Source: Chitinophaga tropicalis
Lineage (GTDB): Bacteria; Bacteroidota; Bacteroidia; Chitinophagales; Chitinophagaceae
DNA length: 64,000 bases
Direction: 5' to 3'
Assembly (NCBI RefSeq): GCF_009758205.1
Contig: NZ_WRXN01000004.1
Span: 248,001-312,000 of the forward strand
Shown here: positions 1-9,838 of the stretch, one piece after another
How the letters are laid out: each line of letters begins with the position of its first letter
How positions within the stretch are numbered: position 1 is the stretch's first letter
Notes under the pieces: model-generated
The model's input: the letters and a program-made list of their open reading frames with translations, nothing else
What the model was told of the DNA's origin: nothing
Databases searched by the model: none
Position numbers and translations under genes: made by a program

Positions 1-2
1 AT

Positions 3-31
3 AAAAAGCCACAGATGATCTGTGGCTTTTT
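3..31 (-). terminator. Hairpin terminator after the hybrid histidine kinase
   Basis: Perfect self-complementary hairpin (GCCACAGA/TCTGTGGC around TGA) flanked by A5 on one side and T6 on the other. It could stop transcription in either direction. It begins 25 bases past the stop codon of the minus-strand kinase gene. Confidence 0.8.
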
Positions 32-55
32 TGGTAATATATTATCCTGAGTTTT

Positions 56-2164
56 TTACCGGGAATAGTTTGTTATTATCCTTGACAGGTCATCTATCCT
101 GTAAGGCTTTAAAATATACCCGGCCATACCTGCCGCATTGTAAGCTTCCAATTGTTCTTCCAGTACGTTTCCTGTAATAGCTATTACCGGTATGGACGCC
201 TTATGTTTATCGGGAAGTGCTTTTATCTGCATATTCAATTCCAGCCCGTTCATGAAAGGCATCTCTATATCTGTCCACACCATATCATAATCCTGTTTTT
301 TCAGATGGGCCAATGCTTCTTCGCCGCTGCTTACGATAGTAGGCTGTACGGTATCCAGTCTTTTCAGTAGTATTTCCAGCAGGCTTCTGTTTACGATACT
401 ATCATCTACCACCAGTAAGGATACTTTCTTCTCTATGTTCCTGCGTTCGGCTTTAGGGTTGTTCATTTCATTATCCGCTATTTCTGTTTTTTCCTTGATC
501 ACGGGCTCTGCGTGATAGGGAATACGGAAAGTGAACGTACTTCCTTTGCCAGGTATACTTTGTACTTTTATATTTCCCTGCTGTTTTGAAATGATCCTGC
601 TGATAATAGTAAGTCCGAGGCCGCTGCTGTCGGCTCTCTGGCCGGTCTGCATAGCCTGGTGGAACGGTTCAAAGATTTTCTTCTGTTCTTCTTCACTGAT
701 GCCAATACCTGTATCAGCAACTTTCACCTGTAACCATACCTTATCTGCTTCCCGGCTAACATCTGCGGTAACAGTGATCCCGCCTTTATCTGTAAATTTA
801 ATTGCGTTGCTGACCAGGTTTGTAATTACCTGGCTTAACCTGAATGGATCGCCAGTTATTTTCAGATTGTCTGTGAAAGATATTTTTGTGAGCAGGTTCA
901 GCTGTTTCTTTTCCACCTGTACCAGTAAACTGTTCACTACATTCCGGATGATGCCTGCCGGTGCAAAGCTTTCCATGGTCAGCGTCATTTTCCCCATTTC
1001 CAGGCTGGTATGGTCCAGGATATTATTCACGACAGACAACAGCATCTCTCCGGACAAGGTCAGTCCTTCAGCCAGTTTTTGCTGTTCACTATTCAGCGGC
1101 GTTCTTTCCAGCAAAGAGGCAAAACCAAGAACGCTGTTTAACGGAGACCGTATTTCATGGCTCATGGTAGCAACAAACTCGCTTTTCAACGTGGCGAAAT
1201 TTTCTGCTTCCTTCTTCGCTTTGATCATTTGCAGATCATTCCTGTAAAGCTTCACTATGCTGTACAGGATCATGAAGGTAAGTACCACTATCAATGCTAC
1301 GCTCCAGATAATAGACCTGTCCAGGTCTGCCAGGTTCATACTAAATCTCTGATGCAGCTGTTCCTGTCTTGTATCTGTCTCTATTGTCTCGTATGTTTTC
1401 AATGCAGACAGGAGGTCTCTCAGCTTCCCGAAAAGACGCATATTCACCGCTATCATCTCATGTTCTTTCTGACGCAGTTCGTTAAAATGACTCTGCAATT
1501 TCCGCAGACCGTTATTCACTACAGCTGCATTGGCAGCAACCGTATTCCTGTCCTTTTCCTGTTTCAGGATAGTGACCTGCCGTTGGGACTGCCCTTTATT
1601 GGCAATTGCATCTTTCAACCGCCCGAAAAGACGTTTCTTATTTTCTTCTTTCTTTTCGGTGATAATGGTATCGTTCTTTTCCAGGTGTATGGGACGTGTA
1701 GCGGGAAGGGAAATAACGGGCGCCTCCTGAATGTTGGTATCTATGCCGGAAACGAGGCTTAGCAAAGAATCTGTATAATACTTGAGGTGTATGTACAATA
1801 ACTCTTTCGCTTTCTTTTCGGAGAGAAGCCCTCTCAGGTTGGTCCCTTCATTCTTTTTTTCCTGTATGGAATCCAGTGATGATGAGATCAGTTTCAGCTG
1901 ACGTACATATTGCAGATAATCTTCCGTTTTATAATTAAGGGTGTATAAACGGAAATAATTTTCGGTAGTGTAAAGGCGCTGCAATACATGATCGATTACA
2001 CCTATTGACTGCTGACCAGAGATAAGTTCTTCAACATTTCCCGCCATCTGCCGGGAATTCTTCTGTTGCAGAAACGCGATCATGAATACAGCTACCAGGA
2101 GGATAACTAACAAAGCTGTAAATCCAAAACGGGTAAAAGTAGCCCTATTATTATTCTTTGACAT
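56..2164 (-). CDS. Membrane hybrid sensor histidine kinase with C-terminal receiver
   Basis: A 702-residue hybrid kinase that probably senses an envelope or periplasmic signal and passes phosphate to its own receiver. Visible order: N-terminal membrane helix (about 12-33), a helical charged sensor region to about 280 that matches no domain I can name, a second membrane helix (about 283-305), HisKA with phospho-acceptor His336 in SHEIRSP, and HATPase with N-box (NLVSNAIKF), G1 (DTGIGIS) and G2 (SSGLGLTI). A linker follows, then a receiver with DD near its start, phospho-acceptor Asp632 in WTDIEMP, and KP at the end. There is no DNA-binding domain, so an output partner must lie elsewhere. No response regulator is adjacent. 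The start ATG gives a short basic N-terminus before the first helix. Confidence 0.93.
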   Translation of the reverse strand: MSKNNNRATFTRFGFTALLVILLVAVFMIAFLQQKNSRQMAGNVEELISGQQSIGVIDHVLQRLYTTENYFRLYTLNYKTEDYLQYVRQLKLISSSLDSIQEKKNEGTNLRGLLSEKKAKELLYIHLKYYTDSLLSLVSGIDTNIQEAPVISLPATRPIHLEKNDTIITEKKEENKKRLFGRLKDAIANKGQSQRQVTILKQEKDRNTVAANAAVVNNGLRKLQSHFNELRQKEHEMIAVNMRLFGKLRDLLSALKTYETIETDTRQEQLHQRFSMNLADLDRSIIWSVALIVVLTFMILYSIVKLYRNDLQMIKAKKEAENFATLKSEFVATMSHEIRSPLNSVLGFASLLERTPLNSEQQKLAEGLTLSGEMLLSVVNNILDHTSLEMGKMTLTMESFAPAGIIRNVVNSLLVQVEKKQLNLLTKISFTDNLKITGDPFRLSQVITNLVSNAIKFTDKGGITVTADVSREADKVWLQVKVADTGIGISEEEQKKIFEPFHQAMQTGQRADSSGLGLTIISRIISKQQGNIKVQSIPGKGSTFTFRIPYHAEPVIKEKTEIADNEMNNPKAERRNIEKKVSLLVVDDSIVNRSLLEILLKRLDTVQPTIVSSGEEALAHLKKQDYDMVWTDIEMPFMNGLELNMQIKALPDKHKASIPVIAITGNVLEEQLEAYNAAGMAGYILKPYRIDDLSRIITNYSR

Positions 2165-2249
2165 GTTTAATAAGTAGGTTATTTTGCTCTTTCATACATA
2201 ATACAATTTCATTAATTATTTATTTTCATACTGGCATGTCTTAATAAAA

Positions 2250-2276
2250 ATCCCTCCGGTTTATAACCGAAGGGAT
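2250..2276. terminator. Orphan terminator-like hairpin
   Basis: Arms ATCCCTCCGGTT and AACCGAAGGGAT around TAT, 12 bp with one mismatch, with A5 before and a T5 run shortly after. It lies upstream of both flanking genes, so no annotated gene ends here. It may end an unrecognised short transcript. Confidence 0.45.
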
Positions 2277-2482
2277 AGAATTTTTCGTTGGCTTTGCTTT
2301 TTGAGAGGGCGAATTTAATAAAAAAAATAATCATTATTCATCCGGGCTCAACAAGGAGTGGATGCTGACACTACATTTTGCGTAATAAAGGTGATTTCAT
2401 TTACTTACAAGCTGATTTCTAGCATTCACCAATTAAAAAGTGATGTTGGCTAAAAAGGTGACCGATTATAAAAAGATACACC

Positions 2483-2490
2483 TACTTTTG
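2483..2490 (+). promoter_or_regulatory. Candidate Bacteroidota -7 box (TACTTTTG)
   Basis: Matches the TAnnTTTG consensus of the Bacteroidota housekeeping sigma factor, about 250 bases upstream of the giant esterase start. No good TTTG -33 partner is visible at normal spacing, so this is tentative. Confidence 0.3.
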
Positions 2491-2741
2491 AATTCTGAAT
2501 TATATATAGCTAGTTAGCTGAAGTCAAAACTGACAGCTATTGTTTCAAGAGAACTACAATAGGATATTCCTACCTAACCTCATCCTGAGATAAAGCCAAC
2601 AAAGTAGCACGCCGAACCGGCGCCACTCCACTTAATTTTTTACCATCTCCTCTGATCTGCCAGACAGAAGCAGCCCGGGTTGTTATGCATGTTTATATAT
2701 GGCGAAGACCGGGCCTACGTGATATTCATAACTTATCTGCT

Positions 2742-5700
2742 ATGAAAAAAACGGTACACCTTATCATCAGTTTTATTCTATTGTTTGCTGGTCATGCTAC
2801 TGCTCAGAGAGCGTTGAATCCCGCTGATACGCTTGTTACGTACAAGCCTTCTTCTCCTCCGGCACAGCCTCCATACGGCCGTATTGGCAAGTGGGTAAGG
2901 ACTGTAAGGATGACGTGGGATACGAAGGTATTTAAAGCATATGTATATAAAGGTCTTCAATTCCGTTTGAAGTTCCCTAAAACCTACGTGGATGGTGTAG
3001 CTGATGGGAAGAAATATCCCATTTTTGTATTCCTGCATGGCCGTGGTGAAGCCGGTTCAATTTATGATAACGAGGCCCAGCTTGCAACGGGCGCTATCAC
3101 TTTCAATAAATATTCAACCACCGGGCCGTTTGACGGGTACCTGGTGTACGGACAAACTGCAGATGGTACCTGGGGAAATGGTCAGTTTGATGTTTTAAAG
3201 GAATTACTGGATTCGCTGGCCGTACAGGTAAAGGGGGATCTTAACCGGGTTATTGTTAATGGACTTTCTGCCGGTGGATATGGTTGCTGGGAGTTCACCA
3301 TCCGTTATCCTCAATATATTGGTGGTACAATGCCTATGAGCGGCATTACTTCCGGTGATGGGGACGCTTCTGTGGTAAATGCACTGAAATATAAGCCTAT
3401 CTGGTATTTCCAGGGAGGATTGGACAGGGCCCCGGCCCCTTATACTGCCAATACGGTCATAGACGCTTTTAATGCTGCAGGGGGTAATCTTACTTATAGT
3501 CTTTACGAAGACCTGGGCCATAATACATGGTCCCGTGCATGGCTGGAACCGGATTTTGTTCCCTATATGAACAGGGTAAATATTCTAACACCCTGGCCAT
3601 TGAATGGCAGATCTGAATTCTGTCCTAATGAGGCGATCAATATCAACGTTGGTATTGCGCCGGGATTTGCTGCATATGAGTGGCAGAAAGATGGTGTGAC
3701 CATACCGGGGGCTACTACCAACAGTATTAACGTTACAAGCCTGGGTACATATGCGGTAAGGGTAAAGAGAGGTACTGTGTGGTCTGAGTTCTCTCCTACT
3801 CCACTTGTCATTAAGACCAAAGCGCCAACGGTAACACCACCTATTACAATAGACAGCCTGGACACCAATGTATTGCCGGCTCCGGACGGCAGTACTACTG
3901 TGACACTGAAGTTACCCGCAGGATATGCTTCTTATGAATGGCGTAATGTGGGGAGCTCTGCTACCATTAGCACTGATCTCTCTATTAATGTGGGGATAGG
4001 CCAGTATATTGCACGTGTTACTGAACAATATGGCTGTTCCAGCAGCTTCTCTGCACCATTCCCGGTGATCAATGCCAATGGAACAGAAGCACCTGATAAG
4101 GTGAATGGGGTATTGGTCACTCCTACTTCACAGACACAACTTACATTGAACTGGACGGACAAACCCAATCCACAGCATAATGAAACCGGTTTTGAGATCT
4201 ACCGTTCCACAGTTTCAGGCAGCAACTATAAACTTGTGGGGAAAACAGATGCAGACGTACTGACATTTACCGATAACGGTTTATCGGCCAACACTGTCTA
4301 TTATTACATTATTCGTCCTGTAAACGGAAATGGCGCTGCTCCTGTTTCTGACGAAGCCAGTGGTACTACGCAGGTAGATGCACAGAAGCCCTCTGCTCCG
4401 CTCAACCTGACGGTTGTAACTACTACCACCAGTGCCGTTTCACTTAGCTGGAGCGCTTCTACAGACAATGTAGGTGTGACAGCTTATGATGTGTATGTGA
4501 ATGATGCTAAAACCTACACGGTAGATGGTACAACGTTAAAAGCTGTGGCATACGGGCTTACCCCGAAGACCGTTTATAACTTCTATGTAGTAGCCAGGGA
4601 TGCGGCAAACAATTCTTCCGTTCCCAGCAGCCAGTTAACTGCTGCGACGGTTAATAAGGGACTAAACTATAAATATTACCAGGGAACCTGGTTTACTATA
4701 CCTAACTTCGCCACTCTTACACCGGTAGCTACAGGCAGAACACTTTTCCCGGATATATCAGCCCGGCTGAGGGAAGCAGCTTACGGATTTTTATGGGAGG
4801 GTTATCTCACTATCCCGGTTACAGGTACTTATACATTTGCTACCACTTCTGACGATGGCAGTAAATTCTATTTCAACCAGCCTTACAATCACTTTGCAAC
4901 TGCTACTGTCAATAATGATGGGAACCACGGCGCTGTTACTGTAAGCAGTTCTGCCATGCTTTTACAGAAGGGTGTGTACCCGATAGCTGTGACCTATACA
5001 CAGGTTGGCAGTAATCAGCTTATGACGCTGAGCTGGAAATGTAATGAGCTGGGTGTAACAAGCCTGACCAGGATACCTGATCAGTATTTTGGCGATACGC
5101 TCGCTTATCCGGGTACTGCCCCTGCAGCACCGCTCATACTGGGAGCTACAGCTGCCAGCTTTAAGCAGGTGAATCTTTCGTGGACTGACAACAGTAATAA
5201 CGAAACGGGCTTTGAAATATACAGCAGCCCGACCTATAACGGAGCATATACTGTAATAGGGAAAACCGGCGCCAATACAACCTCTTTCGAGGATAATACT
5301 GTAAGTCCTGCAACCCGTTATTACTATAAGATACGAGCTGTAGGTCAGATGGGTGAGTCTCCGCTTACCGAGGGTTATCCATATCTGGCAGTATGGCCTT
5401 TCAATAACAACTACCTGGACCTGAGTGTGAATAATAATGTTGCCAGTGGTAGTGGTACTATCTTCGGCAGTTCCAGTGCGAATAAAGTTGAAGGTACACA
5501 TTCTGCATTTTTCAATGGTACCAGCGCCTATATGAATATAGGTGGCAGTGGCAGCGGTTTCCTGCATGATGCATTTTCTGCCCGTACGGTATCTCTCTGG
5601 ATCAAAGCCAGTGCGCTTGACAATAATCGTATCATCTTTGATATTGGTGGCGCTGACAACGGTCTGGCGCTGCGTATCAATGCCAATAAACTGGAAGCCG

Positions 5701-8700
5701 GCGTAGCCAGTGGTAATTCAACTGCTCTTGCTTCTGCGGCATTCACCAGCACAGCATGGACACATGTGGCTGTTGTATACGGTGGCAATACCCTGCGCCT
5801 GTACATCAACGGCGCCCTGGCAGCTTCGGCTACTACCAGTTTCAGTTCTGTCAATGCTACTGCAGACAACTCCAGGCTGGGGCTCAGCAATGGCTCTAAT
5901 GCTTTTAATACCAACGGTACTTATTTCAGTGGCTTCATAGACTATATGACCATCATGGGACAGGCATTGGGACAGGCAGAGGTTACCCAGGCGTATAATC
6001 AGACATTGCCGTTCTATAGTGTTGTTACTCCTGGCCTGCCGGCTCCGCCTGCAGCGCCGGTCAATGTTATAGCAACAGGTACATCAGCATCTTCTGTACT
6101 TCTTACGTGGACCAACAATGCTGCAAATGCTACCGGCTTTGAGATACAGCGAGCATTAGGTAACAGCACCTTATTTGCTACCATCAAAACCATTACTACA
6201 GGTGGTACTAACCTGTCTTACCAGGACACTGCCCTTTATGCTAATCAGCAGTATTCTTATAAAGTACGGGCTACAGGTGATGGCGGCGCTTCTGCGTACT
6301 CTGCTGCAGATACGGCAATGACAGGAAATACGCGTCCGGTGATAGATGCTATCAGCAACAGGTCTGCCCGTTATGATGTGGTGACTACCATCCCGGTGGT
6401 GGCTACAGATGCGGATGAAGATGCGCTGACTTATACCACCTTTAATCTGCCTGACTTTGTAACACTGGTTACAAATGCCAATGGTACTTATCTGAATGTG
6501 GCACCCAACATCAGCAAACAGGGTGTTTATAATAACCTGTCTGTGATAGCCGCCGATCCTTTCGGAGGTAAAGATACTGTCAGCTTTAAACTGACCATCA
6601 ACGATAATTACAGCCCTGTCATAACCTCTATTGCCAACGCTTCCCTGAATGAGGGCGATGTTCAGCAGCTATCGCTTTCCGCTGCTGACCAGAACGCCAC
6701 CGATAACCTTTCATGGTCCGGTGTGTCTCTGCCCTCATTCATTACTCTTACCGGTAGCAACCGTACTGCCACTCTGAATATCAAGCCAGGTTATGCAGAT
6801 GCGGGTGTGTATACTGTGAAGGTGCAGATTGTAGATGGTAATGGTGGTACAGATGAAAAGACTTTCACGGTAACAGTGACAGATAAGAATCCGAACTACA
6901 AGCTGTTTGTTCGCTTCAAATACCAGACAGACGCTCCTGCTCCATGGAACAATATCACTTCTGTATCTACTACGGGGCTGAAGAATGACAGGGGTGAAGC
7001 TACGGCTATAGGCATGCAGATGCAGACGTCTAACTGGTTTACCTGGAATGACGGTACCAGCACAGGTAATAACAGTGGTGTGTACCCGGATGTAGTGATG
7101 AGTGAATACTATTTCTTCGGTTCTTATCCTGGTATCTTCACTTCTGCAAATTCTATAGATGTGAAGCTGACCGGTCTTGAAGCTACCCGCAAATATTCCT
7201 TTAAGTTCTTTGCCGGCAGTAACTGGTCGGTACAGGCCAATAACGGTACTACTGTCTTCAGCATTAATGGTGTAAGTAAACCGCTGAATGTACAGGGTAA
7301 TACCAGTCAGACGGTGAATTTCGACAATATTGCTCCGAATGCCTCCGGCGAGATCACCTTTAACATGTCTGTTGCAGATGGTACACAGGTAGGCTACCTG
7401 GGCGCATTTGAAGTGAATGCTATCCTGGATGACGGTACTTTGCCGGCCGCTCCGAAGAACCTGGCAGCGACAGAAGCGAATGGTATTGTATCCCTTAACT
7501 GGAACAATGTAGCTTATAACGCCACTGGTTACAGGATACACCGCGGAACAGACAGCCTGGGATCTTACAGCCTGCTGGGCAGTCTGAACAGCAGTACTGC
7601 TACATCTTATGCAGACAGCACTGTACATGGCAGCACGCATTACTATTATAAAGTGGCTGCCAGTAACTCAACCGGTAACTCAGCATTCAGCAATATTGCA
7701 GGCGTGCTGGTACCGGTGAAACCTCCGCAGATCGGTGCCATTGCTGATGTTAAGCTGAAGGCAAATGCCTCTGCACAGTTTAATGTACAGGCTGTGGGCG
7801 ACCAGGGCAACAGTGTTTCTATGACCACGAGTGGTCTGCCATCTTTCGGCGGCTTCACTGACAATGGTAATGGTACAGGTTCTTTCAGCTTCAACCCGAC
7901 GGCAGACAACCTGGGTAGCTATAAAGTGATACTGACGGCTACTGATAACCAGGGCGCCAGCGCATCAGATACCTTTAATGTAGTTGTTACCGATAAGAAC
8001 ACGACATCTGTATACTTCAACTTTGCTTCCAGTAACCCGGTTGCTGCGCCATGGAATAATATAACAGGCTTCCCGTATGCAGGGGTGAAAGTAGCTAACG
8101 CCCTGGATGAATCAGGCAACGGCACCGGCATGAGCATGACGTTTAACGAGTTCTGGGAAAATGATAATGCTACAACAGGTATGAGCACCTATGACAATAG
8201 TGGTGTGTTCCCGGATGGCGTAATGCAATCCTATGTATATGACAGCAGGGACATGACTCACACCATCAAACTGTCAGGACTGAACACCAGCAAGCGTTAT
8301 AACGTTGTATTCTTCAGCAGTATCAACTTTGGTATCAATGCCAGGGCCAGGTTCACTATAGGTACAGACAGCGTGGTGATAGATCCTGCTTACAATAGCA
8401 GCCTGACAAAGCAGATAAATGGTGTTATACCTAATGCAAGCGGTGAGATAAATATCCTTGTCAACAAGACCAGCAATGGTTACTACAAATATCTCAATGC
8501 GATGGTAGTTGAATCTTATGATGCTACCCTGGCAGTTGTGAATCCGCTGAACCTCGTAGCCACTGCTACCAGTCATAAATCGATAGCGCTGAGATGGTCA
8601 GACAGGGCTAATAACGAAACGGGATACCAGGTATGGCGTGCATTGCCGGGTGGCAGTTATTCCCAGATAGCTACGCTGGGGGCCAATGCGGTTGCTTATA

Positions 8701-9713
8701 ACGATACTACCCTGAGCCCGAACCAGACATACTATTACAAGGTACGCGCGGTGAAATCAGGTGTGTTCTCAGACTATAGCAACAACAGCTCTGCTACCAC
8801 TCCAGGATTTAAGATACTGCTGAATTTCAATGAGCTGAAGATTGCTCCGTCTCCATGGAATAATACCAGTATGCGTCCTACAGTAGGCGTAGTAGTCAGT
8901 AACATGAAAGATGTCCAGAACAATATGACTGGTGTGGGCATTAACCTTATAGAGAATTTTGATGGTGTATATGGTGCAGGTATGAATACCGGCAACAACA
9001 GCGGTATATATCCTGACAATGTGATGATCGAAAACTACGGCCTGTTCCCTGGCAATCATGCCTCATTCAAGGTAACAGGTCTTAGCCAGACATTGAAATA
9101 CGATCTTACTTTCTTTGGCAGTTCAGTAGAATGGCAGGATGTAACAGGTAAGTATACGGTTAACAACACGAGGGTAGCTTATCTGAATGCCTCTATGAAC
9201 AAGAGTGGTGTTGTGACTATCCGTGATATATCTCCTGACGAGTATGGAAATATCCTGGTAGCTGTGGATCCGGCATCCAATTCATCTATTTTTGGTTTGA
9301 TTGCTGCGCTGACCATTACGGGACATGTTGATCCGGTTGCGCAGGAAAACAGCAATAATGCGGTTACCAATCAAAACCTGGTAACAGTACTGACAGAGCC
9401 TCTGATAAATGGGCTGAATACTTTGCTGAATACAGCACCTCCTCCTGATTTCGGAGATGCCAAGGCCTATCCGAATCCATTCCAGGAGCAGATCAATGTT
9501 GACATACAATTGAAAACCGAAACAGTTGTGCGGGTTGAAATATTTGACGTGAGCGGCAGACTGTTATATTCAGATTACAAGGGTAGTATACCGGCAGGAC
9601 CGACCACCCTCCGTGTCAACCCTGGTTCGAGGATCAGTGTTCCTGGTATCTACATCATGCGCCTCAGTGGCAAAAATGGAGAGTCCAGGACCTTCAAACT
9701 GGTAAAGCGTTAA
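2742..9713 (+). CDS. Giant secreted multidomain esterase with T9SS sorting tail
   Basis: The start is placed at the internal ATG giving MKKTVHLIISF with cleavage after HATAQ; an in-frame upstream ATG at 2685 adds 19 residues before the signal peptide. Numbering below is from 2685. An alpha/beta-hydrolase (about 60-300, feruloyl-esterase/PHB-depolymerase-like) has the oxyanion motif LHGRGE, nucleophile Ser195 in GLSAGG, and probable Asp247 and His279. Two Ig-like segments and two FN3 domains follow, then PA14 (about 657-785), FN3, a LamG-like lectin fold (about 900-1100), FN3 and two cadherin/Ig-like domains. Three copies of a roughly 170-residue module (about 1404-1582, 1773-1945, 2042-2213) alternate with FN3/Ig. 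The end is a type A T9SS sorting domain (YPNPF to KLVKR). Probably a cell-surface or released enzyme attacking esterified polysaccharide; the substrate is unknown. No disruption is seen over 7 kb. Confidence 0.9.
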   Translation: MKKTVHLIISFILLFAGHATAQRALNPADTLVTYKPSSPPAQPPYGRIGKWVRTVRMTWDTKVFKAYVYKGLQFRLKFPKTYVDGVADGKKYPIFVFLHGRGEAGSIYDNEAQLATGAITFNKYSTTGPFDGYLVYGQTADGTWGNGQFDVLKELLDSLAVQVKGDLNRVIVNGLSAGGYGCWEFTIRYPQYIGGTMPMSGITSGDGDASVVNALKYKPIWYFQGGLDRAPAPYTANTVIDAFNAAGGNLTYSLYEDLGHNTWSRAWLEPDFVPYMNRVNILTPWPLNGRSEFCPNEAININVGIAPGFAAYEWQKDGVTIPGATTNSINVTSLGTYAVRVKRGTVWSEFSPTPLVIKTKAPTVTPPITIDSLDTNVLPAPDGSTTVTLKLPAGYASYEWRNVGSSATISTDLSINVGIGQYIARVTEQYGCSSSFSAPFPVINANGTEAPDKVNGVLVTPTSQTQLTLNWTDKPNPQHNETGFEIYRSTVSGSNYKLVGKTDADVLTFTDNGLSANTVYYYIIRPVNGNGAAPVSDEASGTTQVDAQKPSAPLNLTVVTTTTSAVSLSWSASTDNVGVTAYDVYVNDAKTYTVDGTTLKAVAYGLTPKTVYNFYVVARDAANNSSVPSSQLTAATVNKGLNYKYYQGTWFTIPNFATLTPVATGRTLFPDISARLREAAYGFLWEGYLTIPVTGTYTFATTSDDGSKFYFNQPYNHFATATVNNDGNHGAVTVSSSAMLLQKGVYPIAVTYTQVGSNQLMTLSWKCNELGVTSLTRIPDQYFGDTLAYPGTAPAAPLILGATAASFKQVNLSWTDNSNNETGFEIYSSPTYNGAYTVIGKTGANTTSFEDNTVSPATRYYYKIRAVGQMGESPLTEGYPYLAVWPFNNNYLDLSVNNNVASGSGTIFGSSSANKVEGTHSAFFNGTSAYMNIGGSGSGFLHDAFSARTVSLWIKASALDNNRIIFDIGGADNGLALRINANKLEAGVASGNSTALASAAFTSTAWTHVAVVYGGNTLRLYINGALAASATTSFSSVNATADNSRLGLSNGSNAFNTNGTYFSGFIDYMTIMGQALGQAEVTQAYNQTLPFYSVVTPGLPAPPAAPVNVIATGTSASSVLLTWTNNAANATGFEIQRALGNSTLFATIKTITTGGTNLSYQDTALYANQQYSYKVRATGDGGASAYSAADTAMTGNTRPVIDAISNRSARYDVVTTIPVVATDADEDALTYTTFNLPDFVTLVTNANGTYLNVAPNISKQGVYNNLSVIAADPFGGKDTVSFKLTINDNYSPVITSIANASLNEGDVQQLSLSAADQNATDNLSWSGVSLPSFITLTGSNRTATLNIKPGYADAGVYTVKVQIVDGNGGTDEKTFTVTVTDKNPNYKLFVRFKYQTDAPAPWNNITSVSTTGLKNDRGEATAIGMQMQTSNWFTWNDGTSTGNNSGVYPDVVMSEYYFFGSYPGIFTSANSIDVKLTGLEATRKYSFKFFAGSNWSVQANNGTTVFSINGVSKPLNVQGNTSQTVNFDNIAPNASGEITFNMSVADGTQVGYLGAFEVNAILDDGTLPAAPKNLAATEANGIVSLNWNNVAYNATGYRIHRGTDSLGSYSLLGSLNSSTATSYADSTVHGSTHYYYKVAASNSTGNSAFSNIAGVLVPVKPPQIGAIADVKLKANASAQFNVQAVGDQGNSVSMTTSGLPSFGGFTDNGNGTGSFSFNPTADNLGSYKVILTATDNQGASASDTFNVVVTDKNTTSVYFNFASSNPVAAPWNNITGFPYAGVKVANALDESGNGTGMSMTFNEFWENDNATTGMSTYDNSGVFPDGVMQSYVYDSRDMTHTIKLSGLNTSKRYNVVFFSSINFGINARARFTIGTDSVVIDPAYNSSLTKQINGVIPNASGEINILVNKTSNGYYKYLNAMVVESYDATLAVVNPLNLVATATSHKSIALRWSDRANNETGYQVWRALPGGSYSQIATLGANAVAYNDTTLSPNQTYYYKVRAVKSGVFSDYSNNSSATTPGFKILLNFNELKIAPSPWNNTSMRPTVGVVVSNMKDVQNNMTGVGINLIENFDGVYGAGMNTGNNSGIYPDNVMIENYGLFPGNHASFKVTGLSQTLKYDLTFFGSSVEWQDVTGKYTVNNTRVAYLNASMNKSGVVTIRDISPDEYGNILVAVDPASNSSIFGLIAALTITGHVDPVAQENSNNAVTNQNLVTVLTEPLINGLNTLLNTAPPPDFGDAKAYPNPFQEQINVDIQLKTETVVRVEIFDVSGRLLYSDYKGSIPAGPTTLRVNPGSRISVPGIYIMRLSGKNGESRTFKLVKR

Positions 9714-9726
9714 GCTTTACCAGTTT
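9696..9726 (+). terminator. Hairpin overlapping the esterase stop codon
   Basis: A perfect 13-bp stem (AAACTGGTAAAGC / GCTTTACCAGTTT) with the TAA stop inside its loop. Only a weak T-run follows, so it may act as a terminator or an mRNA 3'-end stabiliser. Confidence 0.5.
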
Positions 9727-9838
9727 GTTACCCTGAAGTATTGCTGATTTATCTGAATGATAATATCTGCAGGACTGTATAGTAAAATAGAACGGGATAC
9801 TTTAAGAGAAGATCATCTGTTTGTTGTTCACAGCTATT

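Larger units (their letters stand above)
2165..2741. other. Divergent intergenic region, kinase / giant esterase
   Basis: About 580 bases between divergent genes. It holds a terminator-like hairpin (2250-2276), a short TTTTTGAGAGGGCGA stretch (about 2301-2315) resembling the dispersed repeats of the right half, and one candidate plus-strand -7 box. No further coding sequence or RNA gene is recognised. Confidence 0.6.

Noticed and set aside
531..1247. Plus-strand open frame inside the hybrid histidine kinase
   Set aside because: The opposite strand encodes intact HisKA and HATPase motifs; the shadow frame has no domain.
6735..7640. Long open frame (about 300 codons) antisense to the giant esterase
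   Set aside because: It mirrors the repeat-rich sense gene, is rich in Cys and Arg with no domain, and the sense frame has full domain support.
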